A model generated the notes under the pieces. That model ran no database searches. It worked only from the letters and a program-made list of their open reading frames with translations, and was not told the DNA's origin. The position numbers and the translations under genes are program-made. This document shows positions 49,331 through 61,399 of a stretch of 64,000 nucleotides of DNA, piece after piece (position 1 is the stretch's first letter; each line of letters opens with the position of its first letter). Source of the stretch: Marsupella aquatica (lineage: Eukaryota; Marchantiophyta); the NCBI GenBank assembly GCA_973895155.1, contig OZ316895.1, forward strand, positions 14,260,001 to 14,324,000, read 5' to 3'.

Positions 49331-50997
49331 CCGGGACAACATTCCGAATTGATTCCTCCATGACAGTACCAACTGCCATAGCCAGTACCTCTGAAGCTCT
49401 GGTAAGATTCCATCCAGAACCTTGTGCTCCAATAGTCTGCTCATAAGATCTACTCAAACATGCATTTAAATTTGAATGATATGCATTTAGGGATATCCTC
49501 ATATCCCACCCAAGCTCATTCTCATAGTTGAACTGAATCCCAGGCCTCTGATGACTTTGGTGTTTGGGGCACTGCACTCCAAAAAAGTATTAGTTTTAGG
49601 GACACAAAATGCTCAAAACCCGCTCCCTTGGCCCACACAAATTTGTCTCTCATGCACCAGAACTACAGTAGGGAGTCCAGGTGTGAGCAAGCCTACCCCC
49701 ATGCCGCTTTGCCAAACAGTATGGATGATAGAGATGCATAGATCTTTGTCTTGATCCTGCTCGATCAGAAACTGAAAGGTATTTTGTTGGGTACTATGGT
49801 CACTAGAGTTGTACTTGCTTGGGTGGCTAAATCAAGTTATCTTAAGTCACACCATACAGATAGGATCATGCCAATGTATACTCATCTACCTGTTTACCAA
49901 GTCACATAAAAGCTAGACAGGTGGGACTGCTCTTATGACCCCAAAATCTAGGGTGGCTTTACAAGAACTTGGGGGCATAAATTCACTTTTTTCTAAGTGA
50001 GAGATGCAATCCTAGCCATTCATATGTGGGAACTGGCCACACTTCACTTTACATGAACTTGGGGGCACAATCAAGCAAAAACATACCAAAGCTGGTCATC
50101 TGTCAGTGGGCCCCTTGTTGGGTCCTTTTTTTGCTGATGTGTGCAAGTTTTTTGTCAAAAGCTTAGGCCTCCTCTTGAGGTGGTCTAAAAACCTGGAGCA
50201 AACGGCTGCTTATTTTCAAGAAATTACATGATTACTTCTAAACCTGACACATTTTGGCTCATGCATTTTAATTTTTGTGTAAGTAAATGGCCATCAACTT
50301 TGCTTTGGATGGAGAGACACTGAACAGCCCTCAAGTCTTGTAAAAACCCCCCTTAATGTAGGTGGTGAATGTCTATTAAAACTTGAGGAAAAACTATATT
50401 AAGCATTAGGATATTTTCTCAGCTAAAACATTTGGAAGCAGATCAAATCCCATCCCAGCTCATCCCTCTCCAGTTTTCCATTTTGATGATTTGTCATTGA
50501 TCCTTGTCAAAGCAATAAAGAACCCTCGTAGACCACTGGCACAGAGCCACAGCACTGCGAATTTCCGATTGGAGCATTCTTCATCTCCGTCAACAGCAGT
50601 AAAGACCTACCGTGGACCGCATGGTACAGTTTAACAGGAGCACTTTTTAATGCACCCAATTCCATGGAGAAATTAATTAAGCGACTTTTGCACAATCCCG
50701 ACCGTCGGAACTTGAGATGAAGGGCTTCGATCTGCGGACGAATTCGGAATTTCCAACGCAATAACATGAAGCCTAGTCTACTTACCACTAAAGAACAGGG
50801 CTACAGGAGTTCTGACTAGTAGGCTAAAAGGGGAAAAAAGGAATAGTCTAGTCCTGTCCAGACCAGTCATCATTATTCTCCTTTTCAACGTACGACAGAG
50901 CGCGACGCCGTTCATTTTCTCTCGGTACTTCTCTACCACTATAACAGTTTTAAAAATATAAAATAAATTAAAGGGCTTCCTACGAGCTGGACAAATA
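49331..50997. other. Intergenic sequence, one stray repeat unit
   Basis: No gene recognised. Holds the detached unit of the preceding array at about 50445-50550 and short ORFs only. Confidence 0.45.
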
Positions 50998-51200
50998 GTC
51001 TTTTTTTAGTTGGCGAATTTTTTGCTCAACTCTTACCTCCGACAACAACAATTCCTAGCCAATGATACAATGACAAATTAGGAGACAAATAAAGCCAGAA
51101 TTTGCCTTTTAAATGCCGTTGGATTCCTCAGATCTTTGAAGATCTGACCGCTTTCCTTAAGATATGGGAAGATCTAATGGCTTTCCACAACCTTATGAAT
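50998..51200 (-). repeat. Fragment of the inverted-end repeat family
   Basis: Begins CTTTTTTTAGTTGGCGAATTTTTTGC and continues through CCTAGCCAAT, GAGACAAATAAAGCCAGAAT and a doubled GATCT motif. It matches the reverse complement of the right arm of the element at 22380-23955. No partner arm is seen downstream. Confidence 0.5.
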
Positions 51201-51327
51201 ACTTATAAAGAAATATAGGTGGGTCCCATGTATTGTCCCTCCTACAGTAGACCCTTGACGAAGTTACCAGCTCAACCCCCTCACCAAAACACACAAAAAA
51301 TCAATCTTAGTTATTTACTCTCATAGT

Positions 51328-51790
51328 CAAAAACATTCAGACATAATTCTTCTTTTTGGGCATCCACATTGTTAATGGTTGAGACTGAAATGATTTCACT
51401 AGTTTGGTTTGTTTGTTTTTAGTTTTTTAGAAAGAAGGCAACTTTGCGCAAGTGAATATCAAACACCATCACGGCAAAGCCAAGGGGGAAAACAGACACA
51501 CACAAGCCCGAGCGCTGGAGCACAGGCCAACAAACCCAAAAGCCAAAGCACCACACACTCCGAAGTGGTGATGACACAGCACAGGCCACCCAGGCAAAAC
51601 TACCTGAAATGTTTCAATTTGTTTCATTCCTTGCTATCTATTGATTTGACATTGAGGATCATAAGTCAGAAACATTCATCAGCCTTGACATTGTTTGTGT
51701 TTTTGGGCACCCAAATTGTTAATGGTTGAGACTGAAATGTTTCAATTTGTTTTATTCCTTGCTGTTTAGGTGATGTGAAATAGAGGATCA
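51328..51790. repeat. Two diverged tandem units interrupted by a small insertion
   Basis: The segment ACATTCA...GGGCATCCACATTGTTAATGG, then TTGAGACTGAAATG, is present at 51328-51392 and again at 51672-51740. The continuation TTTCAATTTGTTTYATTCCTTGCT lies at 51612 for the first unit and 51741 for the second. The first unit is split at GAAATG by about 200 bases. Confidence 0.7.
51405..51603 (-). mobile_element. Short 5'-truncated LINE-like insertion
   Basis: About 200 bp inserted in the preceding tandem unit. Read on the minus strand, it ends with GTTGCCTTCTTTCTAAAAAAC and an A/T-rich tail, like the LINE 3' end at 60535 (GTTGCTTCTTAAATAAAAAAA). It is flanked by an imperfect direct repeat, CTGAAATGATTTCA (51385) and CTGAAATGTTTCA (51604), consistent with a LINE target duplication. 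The flanking motif also belongs to the tandem unit, whose second copy is uninterrupted, which supports insertion. Confidence 0.5.
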
Positions 51791-52989
51791 AGATGTTCAG
51801 TATCAAGACTAATCACAAGTGAGCACGAGACCAAGAGATGCAAGTTGAATATTGAGGTGATTTCACCAGTATCTCCATTCCAAAAAGTGAGAGAAATGGT
51901 ACAAATGCTCATGCTCTATAGCACAGCATCTTGAATACCTTGAAGGGCATACTGGATTGGTTCTAACCACTGACAAAAAAAATTATTTCCCTTAAAGTAT
52001 GTCCAAAGTCCAGTTCAAGGAAACAATCACAAACATTTTCCCTTCCCCCCAACTGGCAGCTGCTTACAGTCCATCCCAGATGTGAGATTCAAGTGCTCTC
52101 TCCTCTGTGCTTTAACTCCCACATCAGCAGATCAACCAAAAATTCCACATTCACCTCAACAAGGCTGATTCAAAATTGTTTTAATTGCCCAGAATAAGGC
52201 AGTCTTACCTTTCAGTACCATTTGTAACACTTAGCTAACAGAGTTGTAAACATGACTCGCACTTACTCATATACATTCTGATATTCATTAACTCCATTGG
52301 GCCTTTCTAATGCTTTGCTACTAGATTCGCCATCCCAGATTTGACTAAAAATGAAGAGACTGTTATGAACAAACACAAGACATAAAATTAAAACAAAAAC
52401 AAACAAACACAAGACATGTAGAGCTCACACTTATGAAGAGCTCAGAACCTATAGTAAGGGAGTCATTGAATGTATAGAGCTCACTAAGTGTGATTCAGAC
52501 CATAGGGTTGCATCCAAACAATCACTTGGGATGGATCTCTAGCATGTTTGCTAGAATGTAGTGTCATTGTAGAGTGTGCATATCTTTATAAATTCAAGTA
52601 TTGTGAATGTAGATCCCAAAGCAACACCCCGAGCACTACAAGAGCCCAATCTCAACCTTGTCATATTTACATGTCATCAACAAGCATAGATCTCCTATTC
52701 TGCATAAGGACAAGTGTGCATGTTCGCTAGATTTACCATCTTCCCCCGAAACACAGTTGAACAAAAAACTATTTTAACTCGAACACAACATCTGTTTCAC
52801 AGAACTCCTGGGTGGGGTTTTGGAATTGGAAGTTGTGTTGGCGATTTGACCCTAAATTGCTCTGCATTGAACGCAAAAGGTACAAAATCCATGAACCATA
52901 AGACACACTATTATTTAAACACAATGCCATGCAAGTATAAAAAAAAATGAAAACAGACACTTAGCCAAAACTTGAATACAATGCCCGAG
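51791..52989. other. Intergenic sequence, nothing recognised
   Basis: A/T-rich, short ORFs only. Confidence 0.5.
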
Positions 52990-53372
52990 GCGCACTATTC
53001 AACTAGAGTGCCCCATGCTCCACTATTAGAATACAGCACCATGAGGTTGTGTTCAGGGGAATATGGTAGCAATGTCATGGGTGGATGGGTAGCTTTGGGA
53101 CACTTCAGTAAACAGGGCGCACTATTCAACTAGAGTGCCCCATGCTCCACTATTTGAATACAGCACCATGAGGTTGTGTTCAGGAGAATATGGTAGCAAT
53201 GTCATGGGTGGAGTGGTGGTAGCTTTGGGATACTTCAGTAGACAGGGCGCACTATTCAACTAGAGTGCCCCATGCTCCACTATTCGAATACAGCACCATG
53301 AGGTTGTGCTCAGGGGAATATGGTAGCAATGTCATGGGTGGAGTGGTAGCTTTGGGATACTTCAGTAGACAA
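52990..53372. repeat. Three tandem copies of a 127-130 bp unit
   Basis: Copies start with GCGCACTATTCAACTAGAGT at 52990, 53117 and 53247. They are almost identical, differing by a few substitutions and a short GTG insertion in GGAGTGGTGGTAGC of copy 2. The array is recent. No coding function is evident; the frames open across it are an effect of the repeat. Confidence 0.95.
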
Positions 53373-55365
53373 AGAGCGCAGACTAGTGTCGGGAGTGCCA
53401 CACAACCACTAGTGGCTACAATGCATCTTGTGAGTTGTGTCATTAGAAACCTCATATGGTCTCAACTTGGGTCTCAATGCTTGAGGACAAACTATGCATG
53501 TAAGGCCGTGAGCATGTCCTAGAGGCAAGGCAGTCAATGAGTGACAAATAGAAATAAGGGCACGCTTGGTAGAGTTGCTTCAAACAAGCAGTGGGCTCCA
53601 ACCTTTCATTTCTACTTATGGCAAGATTGGCGAAGTCTGGGAGGTTCAAGTTGTTGATTGGTTTAGCAACAGTTCTTGAGTGGGAGACAAGACAATGGTC
53701 AACTTGTCCGTTGCAACCCTTGTGAAATAAGGTACATTTGCCTTGATGACCCCAATGTATGTGTAGATCATTCTTGAGTCACAGTTGAATCCATGACCAT
53801 CAGCTTGTTTATAACCAATTTCTCATTGCCATGTTAGTGCAACTTCATATAGTAGTTGTTGCGAGCAACAAAGGGGTCATTTGAGATAGCTTATTTGAGA
53901 TTCAATGATGTGTTGAGGCGAGCTCTGTCCAAGAAGAGAGGATTGAACTTGATCGATGCACTTTATGGGAGGTTTTCAGTGGTGAACCTAGCCACCTAGC
54001 ACCTTCACCAAACCCAATTGCTTGCCTAAGTACTCTTGGTGCTCGAAAGTCTACACTTAACTTATTTATATAGTACTCAAAGTATAAACCTTTTTATAGA
54101 TTTCTTAAGTGGAGAAATCTTTCCTGGAGAAATTGTTTCCGATAGATTTCATCTGAACTGATAACTCAAGATTGGTAGCTACGGAGAATGTTCTTGAGAA
54201 AAATTCCGAGAAAAATTCTGTCAGCTATGGAGACCTGTAATCAAACCGCACAAAAACGAGAGCAAACATGGACTTATGAGCGTAATAAGAGATTGGAGCT
54301 ACTGAAGATTGTATCTGCACATTGATTGAGCAAATATGGACTATTGAACGTAATATGACTTTGGAGCTACCTAAGATTGTATCGGCACCGTAAATGATAA
54401 CACTACAAACAAAGGAATGAAAGTGAAATGATAGATATGGAGGTCGAACGCAAGGGATTTGATCCTGATTTCAGAAGAGGGTAATCTCAATCATCTGAAG
54501 AGGTACTGTGAAGATTCTGCAGATGCAGATTCTGATCCTTGTCAGAGTACAATTTTCCCAAATATTTCCCGAGATGGACTATCTAAATGGTCTTCATCAG
54601 AGGGAAAATTTGCCTGGAATTTCCCTACATGGACAATCTCCCTCCGGTTCAATGTCAGCTTGAAGGAAATTCGTGTCTAGTGTTTCGTCACCCAGTAGGC
54701 GTGAAGTCTGACGTGCATAAGTTTGTTTCCAGTAGAACGGAAGGACATCTAGAATGAACCTTTTCAAAAGTTTGGCAATGAACAGTCGTCGATAGGTGCG
54801 ATGTCTTTGGGGGTTAGTTTATGTTTTCCTCTTCTCTTGGAACCAAGCCTGTATGTAAAAGCATCCTGATTCTCGCCCAGACAAGAGATTGATTTTCACA
54901 GAGATCACCGCCGGTTCCTTTTTTGTCATTCTTCAGACTTACGATGCACTACTGCCAGCATTGAACTTGGGACTCGGGTAATCATCTGGCTCTTACACAC
55001 TAAACTACTCCAAGGCCAGGAACGAAATAACATCAGAAACGCGCATCAGAAACGCGCATCAGATGTGGCCGCATCAGATCTTAGACACTATTAGGTGGTT
55101 CTCATTATTCGCGTAAATTTGGTTCAAAACTTTCATTGCATTTCATGTCACAGAAACCATGACTTCCGAATTGCGCAAATTCCACACAGAGAAGAAGGCA
55201 CCTGAGAGCTCAAGTTATGTTAACTGAGAATGGTTTACTCTAGAGCTCATTAGATACCGCAGTATTTCATTCAACAATCCAGACCTGCATCTGGCACCGC
55301 CATGCTACCTTTGACAGCAGCCACGATATGACTGGCTCTTGCAGGCCTATATATAAATTCAAGAG
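53373..55365. other. Intergenic sequence with one short tandem duplication
   Basis: No gene recognised. A unit of about 72 bp with GTAATAAGAGATTGGAGCTAC / GTAATATGACTTTGGAGCTAC is duplicated at about 54262-54390. The right end should contain the 3' UTR of the S18 gene. Confidence 0.45.
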
Positions 55366-58300
55366 TTAGTAATCACTAGCATTACTGTCATCCTCCGATC
55401 GAGATCTCAAAAATCTAAATGGGGGATCTCCCATCGAAGTGAAAGGCATCAAACCCAGAATGCGGGCTGTTTTAATTTCTCGAGCAACTTTTCTCTGTGC
55501 CTTAGCACTGATTTGAAACTGCCAGCGGGGATAAAACAACAAATCAACAAGTCAGCAAATATGAATCCCGGCAAATGGAAGTCAACCAGCAGCTCCAAAC
55601 TGTAGTGTAAGAAAGCCCTCTTAATGACATTATGATAACAACTTGAAGGAAATAATGTGCTTACATGTCTCTTTGGAAGGATTCTGGATGACTCTCGTAA
55701 AAATTTTGACAGATATCTGGGATTCTGCAGATACAGTACAGTGCACCAAGTCACATTAAGATTGGTAATTGTGATGGTCAGCAATAAGACTATACAGTAG
55801 AGTGAGAACGCTTGCTAATAGCCTGTCTCAATCGTCAACTGCAGCTTTGTATGGAACGGATGTCTTGCACGAGATGGGAGATCCCACAATAAATCGGCTA
55901 AATCGTACTTGGCTTGCAGTTATCCACTGGTACACAAACTATGATCAAAGAATCGATCACCTTTTCAAAATAATAAAGTCATTCACATGATTTATAGTTC
56001 AATGACATGTTAGCGAGCTAAAAGCTGCTGCGTTTACAGAGCCGCATTATGTACGTTACAAAATGTCCATACCCTAAAGTCGGCAACTTGAAAAACCTCT
56101 TTGGAGGAATATTTTTTTCTGGTTCGTACTGTAGGCTTCTCCAGGGCTGCTTCCTTTGAAAGATCCAAATCCTGTCATCCCAACATGTGTTAGTTATAAG
56201 TATTTCAAAACTCAACATCGGGATTAGAAGCTCTGAGGTACTCTGGGGCTACATAAAAACAAAATTATCCAACTGACGTGGATAAGGCAGCCAGAAGACA
56301 TTCCGTACCTCTGGGTCATATGTTTGTCCCGGGAAAAAAAGTCTGTCAGGTCTCATGCGGTATTGATTCTCTTCATCTTCCAGATCATACATCTCCATGT
56401 TAGACAGAGCATAGTCTGTCAACACCTTAGCTTTATTATCGGTCCAATCCTCATCCTCACCATTGTCCAGAAGATCATCCCCATCAGTCTTCATACCCCT
56501 CGCCGATCTACCGATGTCATCCAAATCCCTCAAAAACTCATCATCAATAGATTCATCTTCATCATTTGCACTCCCCAGCACACGATACTCAAAATCATCA
56601 AGAGCTTCAACTGGTAAGTCTTCCACTGGAGCTCGAGTTGGTTTGCTTGGCATATGTCTCTCTGTACAACACCCAAGCATCTCAGTATCTGTTTACATGT
56701 AGCTTATTCCTTACAGTAAAAGAAATTAAGCAATCCCAGAAACAAGCGTCTCCCACTGTCCTGGCTCTCGTAGCAAATTGATAGCTGCAAATTGTGCAAA
56801 CTGTCTTACAAGTACTCGAAATATAAAAACTCCAGTGCATCAACCTGAAAAAAGCGCAGGCCGCTTTGCTGATTCTTGGAACAACGGACCCCGCCGATCT
56901 CCAGTGCTGGAGTTTTTATTAAATGCTGTGTCTACTCAGACCATAAGAGAGTAACCAACACTCCTTAATCAGTAATGATGCATAAAATACACAAGTTCTC
57001 TAGCCAGTAGGTGACAGTCATGTAATGAAAACAAGAAACAGATAACAGCTATAATGACTACTGACCAGAGAACAAGCTCGATTTTGAATTCTCCCTTCGA
57101 AATGGGTTTCTAAGATTGGAAACTTTTGAATCTTCAGCAGGTCCTGTACAAGCACAGAGGAGTGATACTTGGAGGATAAAACTGGTTACTCTGAGACTAG
57201 TTGAAAGACAGGATAAAGCACGTGAGCACAAGGAATTCGAATGCATTTAGCATTGAGCCAGGGTTCACTGACGCCAACGATTTAAGTATTGTTAATGGAG
57301 CTATCATAGAAGACTAGAGTACTTCAACAAATGTATCCCCCAGAAAGAATATGTGCTCAGGGAAATTGGAAATTACCATCTTTGCCAACCGTCTTCAATG
57401 CAGATTGGAAAATAGAGTCCAAAGGCGATAACCTTGGTCTAGGACTCGAGCCCTCTGAAATGAGAAGTAACTAAACCTGTCAGCGTACCTCAGGGGAAAC
57501 TATTCTAGTAACTGATCATCTCAGTACAAATCTGAAAATGGGTGGTTCATGCCTCATTTCTCCAAAAGAAAAGCACATTTTAACCACAAGTGGGCAAATA
57601 TTCTGGTCCCTAGCAATCACCACAACTGAGAAAACGCACACCTGGTCAAGTATGGTACCTGAAATACCAGACGGCTTTGCATCATCTTTCGTCTGGGAGC
57701 TTCCACTGAAATTATCAAAATCGATTGCCTTGCTAGCTAGAAAGACAACAAATTTAAACACCAAGTCGTGTGGATCAGGACGATTCCCGTGGCTATATCC
57801 AATCGGTCGTGGTCGCAGAGTAGATTCAATGAAAGCACAGAAAACGTCAACATTCTCAAAGACTGGTTAGGAAGTCCTAGTTCCAAAAGCAAAGGCAAAA
57901 TTTAGGGTTTGAACGATCTCTAATCATTATTCGATCCATCGGAGGAAGTAGTGTCAACGATATCTATACCTGGTCCAAGAGACCTCGACACGGTATCTTC
58001 AACTTGGGAATTGATAGTAGTACTCGCATCTGTCTCCACGTCTGCACTGCTAGCTGTAAATTAAACGATTCGATCAATAATCTCGATCGATGATATATGA
58101 GTAAAGATCTTCTCACAGGGCAACCCAAAATAAACAAGCTCGTAACGTACTTACATTTCGCAAGCCTGTCTTCAATCCACTTTCTCCACATCTGTTTCTC
58201 CTCTGCACCTTCAGGCGCAGCCTTGTCGTGTCCCGAAGAGCCTTCGAGTGGCTCCTTAGGCTCGCCGGTGCCCCGGCCATCGTCTGCGCACAGTGAATGT

Positions 58301-58691
58301 GCCCAACAAACGAAAATTCAAACCATTAGGATTATACTACAATGATCTCAAAAACCAGAGTCGTGTCGTGTCCCGAAGAGCTTTCTCATGCGTTAAACCC
58401 TACCCTTATCGTAACCATATCATGAAGCTGGAAGCTATCTATCCAATCAGAGACTGCGTTGACGATGCCCATCTCCGGCATTGTAGTTAGTGACGACAAC
58501 AGCGGTATATAGACGGACTTGAACTGCAAACCAGCGGCAAATTCTTACTTACTTGAGAATCTGCTGTTCACTGTCGAAGAGATACCTCTGATATGTAACT
58601 TTTGAATGAGGCTATTAATGAATTGATCGTCAACAGCAACATTCCAAGTGCCCGCCCCCTGGCGCACAATGCGCCACCCGCGAAAACTCAT
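55366..58691 (-). CDS. Organellar ribosomal protein bS18 family (10 exons, about 416 aa)
   Basis: Small-subunit ribosomal protein S18 of an organelle, most likely the mitochondrion. Exons (minus): 58691-58553, 58283-58155, 58053-57970, 57736-57659, 57454-57377, 57143-57066, 56661-56309, 56171-56073, 55724-55665, 55518-55366; all phases agree and the frame is open to TAA. The S18 core is the last 80 or so residues: VADFRNPRYLSKFLRESSRI, LPKRH, then SAKAQRKVAREIKTARILGL and MPFTSMG, as in bacterial S18 and plant nuclear S18 homologues. The N-terminus (MSFRGWRIVRQGAG) is basic and could be a targeting peptide. A linker of about 300 residues, low-complexity then acidic (SANDEDESIDDEFLRDLDD), precedes the core, making the protein far longer than bacterial S18 (about 75 residues). 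Three consecutive linker exons are each 78 nt and phase 1-1. A plastid location is not excluded. Confidence 0.9.
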
Positions 58692-58972
58692 TGCGGGAGA
58701 CCAATGCAAAAGCTGACGAGTAATCCTGTCACCCACATGTGTAATTGCGCACCATGCCGTCGATGAGTTGTGTCTGAAGTTTTGCCTAGAAATTTATTCA
58801 ACTCTGAACACTTCCTCGTCAACAAAGGGCTAGTGTAAACCCCAATTTCGTTCAACAAGACGGAGAATAGAAGCACAACTCAAAATTCTGGACGACTCCA
58901 AAACCCCTAAACCCTAACACACAGAGGAAAGAGGCTTCGGTCCAACAAGAAGGATTCGGGAAATTTGTGAGA
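58692..58972. other. Upstream region of the S18 gene
   Basis: Presumed promoter and leader of the minus-strand S18 gene. No separate feature is recognised. Confidence 0.4.
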
Positions 58973-59190
58973 TTTCTGGTCCCCACCAGATCTACAGAGA
59001 CCATCAGATGCACGGAAAGGCCATTTCAGTGAGCTCCAAAGCGAGCAATGTTCTCAACAATCTCAGCTCCGCAGCGAAGTTTCTGGTCGTCACCACATCT
59101 ACAGAGACAATCAGATGCACGAAAAGAGCTCCAAAGGAAGCAATATTCTCATCAATCTCCGCTCAGCAGCGCAATGCAGCAGCGGATTGA
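58973..59190. repeat. About 110-bp tandem duplication
   Basis: GTTTCTGGTC...CACCAGATCTACAGAGACCATCAGATGCAC at about 58973 recurs as GTTTCTGGTCGTCACCACATCTACAGAGACAATCAGATGCAC at about 59080. Both are followed by AGCTCCAAAG, GCAAT, TTCTCA and CAATCTC. The copies are moderately diverged. Confidence 0.8.
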
Positions 59191-59269
59191 ACCACCACCT
59201 GATAGGTCCTAGCCCTAGCGCGGAACAAGGAAAAACAGCAGTCCACATACTCCTGTACTCTGTTCTGTG

Positions 59270-60045
59270 CGCAGTTCACTACTTCACTACTTCACATTGC
59301 GACCTGAAGCAACAACCCGTTCGAATCAAAGGAAGTACACTAACTCTCTCTAAGTGCATCATGCAGTAAACCAGGGATTGCATTCCTTGTTAAGCGCATA
59401 CCCTTTCAAAAGAGCACTTATCGAAACTGCATCATTTACATGCCTTTGTTAAATGTTTTGTGCACCACTTCACTATTCCACATTGCTTAGTAGACCTGAA
59501 GCAACAACCTCTTCGAATCAAAGGAAGTACAGTGAACTCTCTCTAAGTGCATGCTCTCTTGATGACAAATGCAGCATGCACTAAACCAGGTATTGCATTC
59601 CTTGGTAAGCGCATACCCATTCAAAAAGTGCACTTATTGAGGACGACACCACAGAGTGGATCATTTGCATCCCTTTGTTAAATGTTCTGTGCACCACTTA
59701 ACTAGTCCACATTGACTAGTAGACCTGAAGCAGCAACCTCTTTGAATCAAAGGAAGTACAGTGAACTCTCTCTAAGTTTCCTCTGGGATGATGGATCCAG
59801 CATGCACTTAACCAGGTATTGTCTTGATATATGCATACCCCTTCAAATGTGCATTTACATCCCTATGTTAAATGTTCTGTGCACCACTTCACTAGTCCAC
59901 ATTGACTAGTAGACCTGAAGCAACACCTCTTCGAATCAAAGGAAGTATAGTTAACTTTCTCTAAGTGCATGCTCTTTGGGATGATGGATCCAACATGCAC
60001 TAAACCAGGTTTGCATTCCTTCATAAGCACACACCCCAGCCATTT
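59270..60045. repeat. Tandem repeat, about 190-230 bp unit, four copies
   Basis: Units carry, in order, CACCACTTCACTA, CACATTG, GACCTGAAGCAACAACC, TTCGAATCAAAGGAAGTA, CTCTCTAAGTGCAT, AAACCAGG, TTGCATTCCTT and GCATACCC, then a spacer with CATTTRCATCCCTTTGTTAAATG. Copies start near 59270, 59460, 59692 and 59878; the last is incomplete. The TTCGAATC motif resembles a tRNA T-arm, but no cloverleaf surrounds it. Confidence 0.85.
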
Positions 60046-60519
60046 ATTTGTTGTTTTTAAACATTAGCCAAGCTGGCTACTATTTTATGCTCCAGACAAA
60101 CACTGCTCTGGTTATAGAGTACTTTATGACTATTGTAGAGTATTTCTTGGCTAACCCTCCCCCATAGTGCATTAAGTGGTGGCGAATGAAACAGAATTTT
60201 TTAAATTTCACCCTGAGTATCATTAGCCTACCTATTAATTAGGTAGGTGATAGGCATATTTTTGCCCACAAAAAAAATGTCTGGCACACCCCCTGAAAAG
60301 TGCACTTATGGATAAGTGTGCATAATTGACATCCCTTTGTTGAATGTGTAATGGGCCCCCCTCACTCAGTGAGTAGCCTCATACCTCCTATCCTTGCCCT
60401 AATTCTGTGCCCAAACTCTCTAAGTGCATTCTTAACTCTACTAAGAATGCCATGCATTTATTAGGATATGCAATTTCATGGTTTTTTGCTTTTACCGACA
60501 CTTATTGAGGGTCAGCATT
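60046..60519. other. Intergenic sequence before the LINE
   Basis: No gene. Around 60225-60275 a segment TAGGCATATTTTTGCCCACAAAAAAAA resembles the outer end of the inverted-end repeat family, but the match is short. Confidence 0.35.
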
Positions 60520-60674
60520 TTCTATTTTTTTATTTAAGAAGCAACGAAGTGCAAGATGTATTTCAAAGAGCCCCACAGCGAAAACCAGCGAGGAAGAGAA
60601 AAAAAACCCAATGAGACACATCAAACACCAACACCCCAAGGCAGAGCCACCACATGCCGCAACGTGGCAGCACC

Positions 60675-60722
60675 GCAATCAGGCCTCAGGGCAATCAGGC
60701 CTCAGGGCAAACAGGCCTCAGG
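60675..60722. repeat. 16-bp tandem repeat, three copies
   Basis: GCAATCAGGCCTCAGG occurs twice exactly and once with one change (GCAAACAGGCCTCAGG). It lies within the 3' part of the LINE and is probably a local slippage expansion. Confidence 0.95.
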
Positions 60723-61399
60723 GCAAAAACAGCCAACCTGGCCACGAATGGGTCAAAAGCAACCAACGGTGCTCCGGCAGACAGTGAGACCAAACGTGAA
60801 ACCAAAAGGCCATATACAAACTCCTACAACACCGAATGTTGTGGTGCCAATCACTCACAAGACAATAGAACTCAGAAAACTCTAAAGCCTGAGTGTCGAG
60901 AGCAGCATAGAGCCGAGAAATCAAAATCTCATACACCCAACTGTAGATACTCCAATAGTGCATCGCATAGCAGAGTCCAAGTGTACCATGCGATCTATTC
61001 TTTTGAGGACAGAAGAAATAATGAGGACCTAAAGTAGTACAATTCTCTTTCATTGGGATTTATAGTAGGAGGTGTGTGACTTCTACTCGCGGAATGATTG
61101 ATCATGACAGCAAGTTCTGTAAGTGTTCTATGCAGTATGCGTGCCTTGGTGGCATTTTTGGTGCGTTGCACCATAGCATGAACATTAACAATGGCCCCAT
61201 GAAGAATGAGCTAAAGTGGGAACCATGTAGCATTAACCTGATAGATGCGTTGACATAGTTCAATCCAAATGCTATGTATCATCTGGTGGATAGGAAGTAT
61301 GAATCCTGGATTTCTCTTTTGTGACAAATGGCAGTGTCAACCTTGCCAAAAAAAAGGAACAACCAACAACCTTATACAACCTAGTTCCCTCAGTAGAGA

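Noticed and set aside
59270-60045. TTCGAATC motifs as possible tRNA T-arms
   Set aside because: They recur as part of a tandem repeat and have no anticodon stem, acceptor stem or A/B box arrangement around them.
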